Shown here: one piece after another, positions 60,766 to 64,000 of the stretch
How the letters are laid out: each line of letters opens with the position of its first letter
How positions within the stretch are numbered: the stretch's first letter is position 1
DNA from: Lota lota
Taxonomy: Eukaryota; Chordata; Actinopteri; Gadiformes; Lotidae
NCBI GenBank assembly: GCA_026745465.1
Contig: JACYXH010000802.1
Location: 2,382,501 to 2,446,500 of the forward strand
Direction: 5' to 3'
Length of the DNA stretch: 64,000 bases
The notes under the pieces: generated by a model
The model's input: the letters and a program-made list of their open reading frames with translations, nothing else
The model's database searches: none
What the model was told of the DNA's origin: nothing
Program-made: the position numbers and the translations under genes

Positions 60766-61523
60766 CAGCGTGTAAGAGCGTTCAAATTGTGTTGTTTCCA
60801 GGGCTCATCTGCGACAGAGCATATTACGTGCGTCTCTGAAGGCAGAACAGAGAGCACAACAATGGCTCCGGCTTCCCCCGGAGAATCATCACATGAAGGT
60901 TATATTAACTGGGTCGTTTGCCCCTTGCGTGGCATGCCTCCAAAATACCCCCGCACCTGCCATGGCAACTTCAAACAATTGTCTTCTGGGAAGTGTTTAT
61001 CTAGTGTAGGCCGATGCCACAACCCCCTCCACCACCTACCCACAGTATTCCCTCCCACCACCGCTACCTCCTCCCCAAAGGAGCCCATTTACACTTCTGT
61101 GCACACACAGCCTCATCTGGCAAACTGTGGGATTGTAGGAATTTGTGCGTATTCAGCTCTCCCCTCGTGCAAATTCATAGGGGCTGCATTTGAAGGCGTA
61201 CAATGTAGTGGTGTCATTGTTTGAAGGTTAATGGCAGTAAACAGGTATGCTCCCGGTTTCCCGTAAATCATCAATTATTACAATTGGCAGAGGGGAGGGA
61301 TGCGCTGTGCTTCCTATTTACCACTTTACGTTATGACTCAGCTGTGACAAGAAAGGAGTTAAAAACTGTCCACCGGCAGATAAGAAACAAAAACATTAAA
61401 CTGGTTCTTGAAGCAAGAGAAAACCTGACAGGTTTTCTTTTCATTGTGCACGTGTGTGGATGTGTAATTTTGTGTGGCAGTGCAAAGCAATATCCTCTTC
61501 CTTCCTCGCTGTCTTCCTCCTAG

Positions 61524-61652
61524 ACGTCCACCACCACCGTGAGTATCGTGGTAACAGACGTCAACGACAACGACCCCTTCTTCGATCCCACCCTGCCCAC
61601 CAATCTGATGGTCCGGGAGGAAGAAGCCGGCTTGTTTGTGGGACAAGTTAGG
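61524..61652 (+). CDS. pcdh15: pcdh15 exon, EC6-EC7 linker
   Basis: A 129-nt, phase 0-0 exon of 43 codons; acceptor CTTCCTCCTAG, donor AGG/GTGAGT. It encodes [20 protein letters not shown] then [20 protein letters not shown] and [15 protein letters not shown] is the canonical DXNDN linker of EC6-EC7, and [14 protein letters not shown] is the first strand of EC7 with the XEX acidic cluster. This is the last pcdh15 exon in the window; the next should begin with the DXD segment of EC7. Confidence 0.95.
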
Positions 61653-61737
61653 GTGAGTAGTTCCATACGCGCAAAGCATTTTCCCTTTATCTTAATTCCT
61701 GTAAGCAGCTTACGCCCTGTCAACCACACACTTTGCT

Positions 61738-62130
61738 ATTCAAGCATTGAGCTGGCGGTTTTATCCAAAGCGACTTACAGTGGATTCAGATACATGTCAT
61801 TAAGGAACAGGTAAAGGGTTGGATAGTGAATACAGAGACAGGTCATTAAGGAGCAGGTTGTGGTTGGACAGTACAGAGACAGGTCGTTAAGGAGCAGGTA
61901 GGGGTTAGACTGTGAATACAAAGACAGGTCATTAAGGAGCAGGAAGGGGGTTAGACAGTTAATACAGAGACAATATATTAAGGAGCAGGTAGAGGTTTGA
62001 CAGTGTATACAGAGACAGGTCATTAAGGAGCAGGTAGGGGTTAGACAGTGAATACAGAGACTGGTCATTAAGTAGCTAGTAGTGGTTATATATTTAATTC
62101 AGAAAAAAGTTTAGGCATCTTGCTCAAGGA
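61738..62130 (+). repeat. TTTATCCAAAGCG family copy with internal 45-bp minisatellite
   Basis: It starts GGTTTTATCCAAAGCGACTT then ACAGTGGATTCAG. The interior unit GTCATTAAGGAGCAGGTAGG, GGTTAGACAGTG, AATACAGAGACA repeats seven times; AAGGAGCAGG or its variants start at 61802, 61848, 61889, 61934, 61980, 62025 and 62070, spacing 41-46 bp. It ends GGCATCTTGCTCAAGGATGA, comparable to the GCATGTTGCTGAAGG of the copy at 3205. Confidence 0.88.
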
Positions 62131-63642
62131 TGACAAAACTACAGTCATCTCCTCCACCTTATTACATCCTTTGTTATTAGAGCTCCTCCACATACACATT
62201 TTGCCTTCCTGATCCAAGGGCATCGGCCTCTGAGTGACATCATAACGTGTTGTTGAGGAGACCTACAGTAACTGCCGAGGACTCCAACATGGAGGTCCTA
62301 GAGGAGATTTGTCACCCAAAGCGACGCCCCTGTTGACTAGCTCTGGTTCGGCTCCAGTGGACAGCCAGACTTGTCTAATTACTGTTGTAGATTAATGGGG
62401 CGGATGTTTGCACCCTGCATCAATCACAGCGAAACTCATGCAGAGTCTGCGAGAACACACGTGTTGCAGTCGGAAAAGGGGATGCATGGCTCCCTCTATC
62501 TGGTTTTAATTAATAGCCATTTATTTTCTTTATGGCCAATAAACCATCACTCTTTCATCACATCCCTTTTGCATCCTTACCCCTTTATTGATTCGCGATA
62601 CCGGTATCTCATTAACGAGTCCATACAATTTACATGTACATCGGTTTTACAAATGGCTTGGATGGAAGTAATTACCCAAAGCAGGGCCGTTAATTTGGTC
62701 CGATGGTATGGTTGATTGGTTTGGATAATTTTGAGTACATCTGTGTTCCATCAACCAATTGGGCCTCACATCACAACAAAAACCTGTTTTTGAACTGACT
62801 TTTAACATAATAGTGTAAACAACTGAAGGCTCAAGCTGAGACGGAAAACCCCTCCGTGGATTTCCGAGATTTAGCGTGACAGCACTCACTCTAAGCCCAC
62901 TTTCCATCTCCTGCCAATCATGTTCCATTCACGGGTTGCTGTGGAGCCAACCCTTAACCGGGCCTATGTCTACGTCCTACTGAGAAGAAAGCTGACACAC
63001 TGTGAGGAAAACATAACGGTTTAATGATTGTTGAAGACTGGCTGACATGGATTGGAACTGTGTTCTGGGTCTAGGCTTGCGATAGGTTGTGCTATTTTCT
63101 ACATTCCCTCAAACAATTTAGTAGTATTTATTTTGTAATTTACAATATAATTTATTAAAGTCAAGCTTGTGTGCCAAATAGATACAAAGGGACGCCAAGC
63201 AGTTTTTACTTTTTGTTTCATTTGAAATAACAAAAATGTGAAATTGAAAATCAATTATGATGGTGTCACACAGCGGCCTCCTTCAACATATATATTGACT
63301 CTGCTTAATATCGCATGGAAGACTTTCAGATTCAGAAAGCTTTAACATTTTATCAACTTATCGTCTCTAAATAACACACACATTCTATGTCAACTTCAAT
63401 CCAAGTAGTGTTTTCTCCCTTGCACTCGAGTGCAGATCGTGCATCAGTGTTCATTTCCTGATACCTTTGGTAGAGGGAGGCTGTCTCTATGGCAGCAGTC
63501 ATAACAGGCTACATGCTGCAGATGCTGCCTGACGTAAAGACGCCTGCTCTGCAACTACATAACGCCGTTAAGTAGCTTAATGGAACCGCCTTTTGGATTA
63601 TCACTCTGGCCCTAATTAGAAATGTGTCACACCTGTTCATAT

Positions 63643-63648
<6 letters not shown>

Positions 63649-63711
<63 letters not shown>
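63649..63711. repeat. (CA)n microsatellite
   Basis: About 63 bp of pure CA. Confidence 0.96.
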
Positions 63712-63714
<3 letters not shown>

Positions 63715-64000
63715 TCTATGTTACAAGACTGTTTACTTGGCATTCACAGTTGACAGGGCTGCTGCATGTGCTTATGGGTGGAATTTGCATTCAGCCTGTT
63801 GTGCCCTATATTAAGCCCTGTGATAGAGCAATACAGCAGAACACTTAGCTTGGGTGTTGGGTAATCCACGCACAACAACAGCAAGTGATTAGAGGAGAAA
63901 TAGATGATGATTGAGTTGTTTTTTCTGCTTCATGCTGTTTTATTGAAGCAGTCATTGGCATGCCTTTAGTTTAATAGGCTTTATTGGCCTTTATTAAGGG

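Larger units (their letters stand above)
56754..61523 (+). other. Intron with inverted trinucleotide arrays
   Basis: 4770 bp. An interspersed repeat fragment lies at 57174-57300, CCA/TCC-rich arrays at 57868-58093 and 60088-60226, a GGT-rich array at 60534-60765 and (TG)n at 59682-59746. A region at 58680-58740 is TG-rich. No exon seen; the proline- and threonine-rich open frames are composition artefacts. Confidence 0.85.
61653..64000 (+). other. Partial intron after the EC6-EC7 exon
   Basis: 2348 bp to the window end. A repeat with a 45-bp minisatellite lies at 61738-62130 and (CA)n at 63649-63711. The region 62360-62640 is unique-looking, with TTAATTAATAGCC, TTTATGGCC and CATCAATCA motifs. 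No further exon was found. Confidence 0.85.

Noticed and set aside
60044..61224. Proline-rich and Val/Met-rich open frames, one with a hydrophobic segment
   Set aside because: Composition-driven by CCA and GGT arrays; no matching splice sites into pcdh15 and no homology recognised.
61775..62068. Minus-strand repetitive protein with CLCIHC-type units
   Set aside because: Generated by the 45-bp repeat unit, which is a multiple of three; no other support.
61780..62090. CRISPR-like array of regular 45-bp repeats
   Set aside because: The units are contiguous and diverged with no unique spacers, in a vertebrate intron; it is a minisatellite.

Overview
The window is vertebrate DNA, almost certainly from a ray-finned (teleost) fish. 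Evidence for this: a split gene with GT-AG introns, very long dinucleotide microsatellites (a (GA)n tract of about 166 bp and (TG)n tracts of about 93-102 bp), many decayed teleost-type interspersed repeats, and only about 3.3% coding sequence. The species cannot be fixed from sequence alone.

One gene explains all the coding sequence I can support: protocadherin-15 (pcdh15), on the + strand. Seventeen consecutive coding exons are present: a 15-nt microexon at 1748, then exons at 2904, 21733, 23181, 25301, 25778, 28874, 32148, 33054, 37858, 39951, 44427, 47263, 50014, 50508, 56660 and 61524. Every exon has GT-AG borders, the phases chain without a break, and the spliced product (2144 nt, 714 codons plus a leading partial codon) aligns colinearly, as I recall the family, with the PCDH15 ectodomain from the N-terminus of EC1 through all of EC6 into the first strand of EC7. 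The signal-peptide exon lies upstream of the window. The rest of EC7-EC11, the membrane-proximal domain, the membrane segment and the cytoplasmic exons lie downstream. PCDH15 forms the lower half of the hair-cell tip link, binding cadherin-23 through EC1-EC2. Whether this is the a or b teleost paralogue is unresolved.

Layout: 1-2969 holds the microexon and first EC1 exon in CT-rich and GT-rich sequence. 2970-21732 is a single 18.8-kb intron with no coding sequence. 21733-33166 carries EC1 to mid EC3 in eight exons. 37858-50587 carries the end of EC3 to early EC6 in six exons. 56660 and 61524 finish EC6. Introns hold microsatellites, four minisatellites (18, 36, 45 and 131 bp units), three short terminal-inverted-repeat transposons whose both ends are visible, one larger inverted-repeat element, one antisense LINE reverse-transcriptase fragment, two pairs of dispersed repeats, and a recurring repeat family with the core TTTATCCAAAGCGACTTACA.

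I found no second protein gene, no RNA gene I can defend, and no novel system. The points worth a second look concern splicing and genome structure: the conserved microexon, direct transposon copies either side of an out-of-frame exon, inverted repeats bracketing an in-frame three-exon block, a duplicated polypyrimidine tract, and tandem repeats close to donor sites.
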